Translations under genes and position numbers: made by a program
Notes under the pieces: generated by a model
What the model saw: the letters and a program-made list of their open reading frames with translations, nothing else
Told to the model about the DNA's origin: nothing
Database searches by the model: none
Shown here: positions 63,284 through 64,000 of the stretch, in pieces
Layout: every line of letters starts with the position of its first letter
Numbering within the stretch: position 1 is the first letter of the stretch
NCBI GenBank assembly: GCA_004026145.2
Contig: CP034976.1
Span: 3,587,296-3,651,295 of the forward strand
From: Takifugu bimaculatus
Taxonomy: Eukaryota > Chordata > Actinopteri > Tetraodontiformes > Tetraodontidae
DNA length: 64,000 nucleotides
Direction: 5' to 3'

Positions 63284-63480
63284 TCAATCCATCAATCTTT
63301 ATTCATATGGCATCTGTTACAATCAAAATTATTTCTTGTTTCTTTACAGAATTCCAAGGCCTGACTCCCAACAAGCAACAGTGGCAAGAAAAACTCCTCT
63401 TTAACAGGAAGAAACCTTGAGCAGGACCAGGCTCATATGGAGGGACCCTCCTGCTGATGGAAAAAGATCAGGAGGATTCC
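63284..63480 (-). mobile_element. LINE 3'-tail fragment, copy 4 (best preserved)
   Basis: The plus strand carries, in order, TCAATCCATCAATCTTTATT, 'ACAATCAAAATTATTTC', 'CAACAGTGGCAAGAAAAACT', 'TTTAACAGGAAGAAACCTTG' and 'AGCAGGACCAGGCTCATATG'. Read on the minus strand it ends in AATAAAGATTGATGGATTGA, a LINE-type tail. It serves as reference for the three other copies here (15998, 43668, 52300), all in the same orientation. Confidence 0.7.
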
Positions 63481-64000
63481 TCAGTTGTAGAAAGCTGCAC
63501 TACACTAGCACATTCAAACGACTACAATCCTTGTTCCATCCTCTGATCTGGAAGTAGCGTTTGCCATGGGAGGGTCCACGAGTCTGTCTACCCTGTGGCT
63601 GCCATCCTAGATGAACCTTTGATGTGCTGCTTTATTTTTTGTTGTTTCATTTTAAGTTAAGTAGCAACCACACCTTTCCTGGAGTTTTCCACTATGTCTT
63701 TTGCAGCACCTACAGCTCTGCTAATGCTAGGCTCTATGACGTGTTAATGTTTGCAGAAGTGTATCTCCTCCAGAAGCATGCTTTTAAATGTTGGCAGATA
63801 TATCTTTTATTCTGTTCACCTGTTGTTGTAGGGTGTATTTTGATTGTGAAATGGCCAACCGGGCTCACAGTAACAACTGTCTAATATTGACAAAAAGTAC
63901 ACCTAACTGCAAGGAAGTTTTCCTGAAAAACATTGTCCCGATCTGTGGGAATTGGACATTTGGATTTACGTGGGCCCAGACGAGGGTTTTCATCATTCTC
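63481..64000. other. Unique non-coding sequence to window end
   Basis: No gene was recognised. An 86-codon hydrophobic frame (63624-63884, plus) has no domain and is likely fortuitous. Confidence 0.4.

Overview
This 64 kb window reads as vertebrate nuclear DNA, most likely from a percomorph teleost (pufferfish-like or another compact fish genome). The evidence is the large number of long, clean di-, tetra- and pentanucleotide arrays and the fossils of fish-typical mobile elements: a tRNA-type SINE, LINE 3' tails carrying the 'TTTAACAGGAAGAAACCTTGAGCAGGACC' class of sequence (quoted in part elsewhere), Tc1-like transposases, an hAT-type MITE, a solo LTR and a telomere-like CCCTAA repeat family. 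The clade call is inference; no species-specific marker was recognised. No bacterial signals (operons, ribosome binding sites, rRNA, CRISPR) are present.

I could not identify any gene of known function. Nearly all open frames are short chance frames, and several of the longest lie inside microsatellites. The window therefore looks like a gene desert or the inside of a very large intron: mostly single-copy sequence with some candidate regulatory blocks, interrupted by young microsatellites and old mobile-element debris.

Layout. 1-2 kb: SINE next to a solo LTR, both on the minus strand. 2-11.6 kb: unique sequence with a POU/octamer cluster (about 6 kb), a CpG-rich patch (8.4-8.8 kb) and a CATC array (9 kb). 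11.7 kb: first copy of the telomere-like repeat. 12.3 kb: a possible 20-nt micro-exon. 16-19 kb: LINE tail, second SINE, a MITE-like patch and a LINE reverse-transcriptase fossil. 23.8-26.7 kb: AT-rich MITE-like block, hAT MITE, TCAA and GATA arrays. 28.2 kb: LINE/SINE core fragment. 30.6-33.6 kb: single-copy blocks that resemble conserved non-coding elements. 33.8-34.3 kb: Tc1 fossil on the minus strand. 37.3-38.2 kb: compound microsatellite and LINE tail. 41 kb: CA and GAGGA arrays. 42.1 and 46.2 kb: exon-like open frames with good splice signals. 47.1-47.3 kb: second telomere-like repeat, opposite orientation. 48.5 kb: conserved-looking block with an RFX X-box. 51.6-52.4 kb: Tc1 fossil on the plus strand abutting a LINE tail. 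57.7-58.4 kb: the best gene-like structure (TATA box, short upstream ORF, ATG exon, GT-AG intron, second open exon). 61.5 kb: strong CTCF-like motif. 63.3 kb: LINE tail.

The four exon/gene candidates (12.3, 42.1, 46.2 and 57.7 kb) rest only on splice and promoter consensus plus open reading frames. None has recognised homology, and each needs transcript evidence. I found no convincing previously undescribed system.
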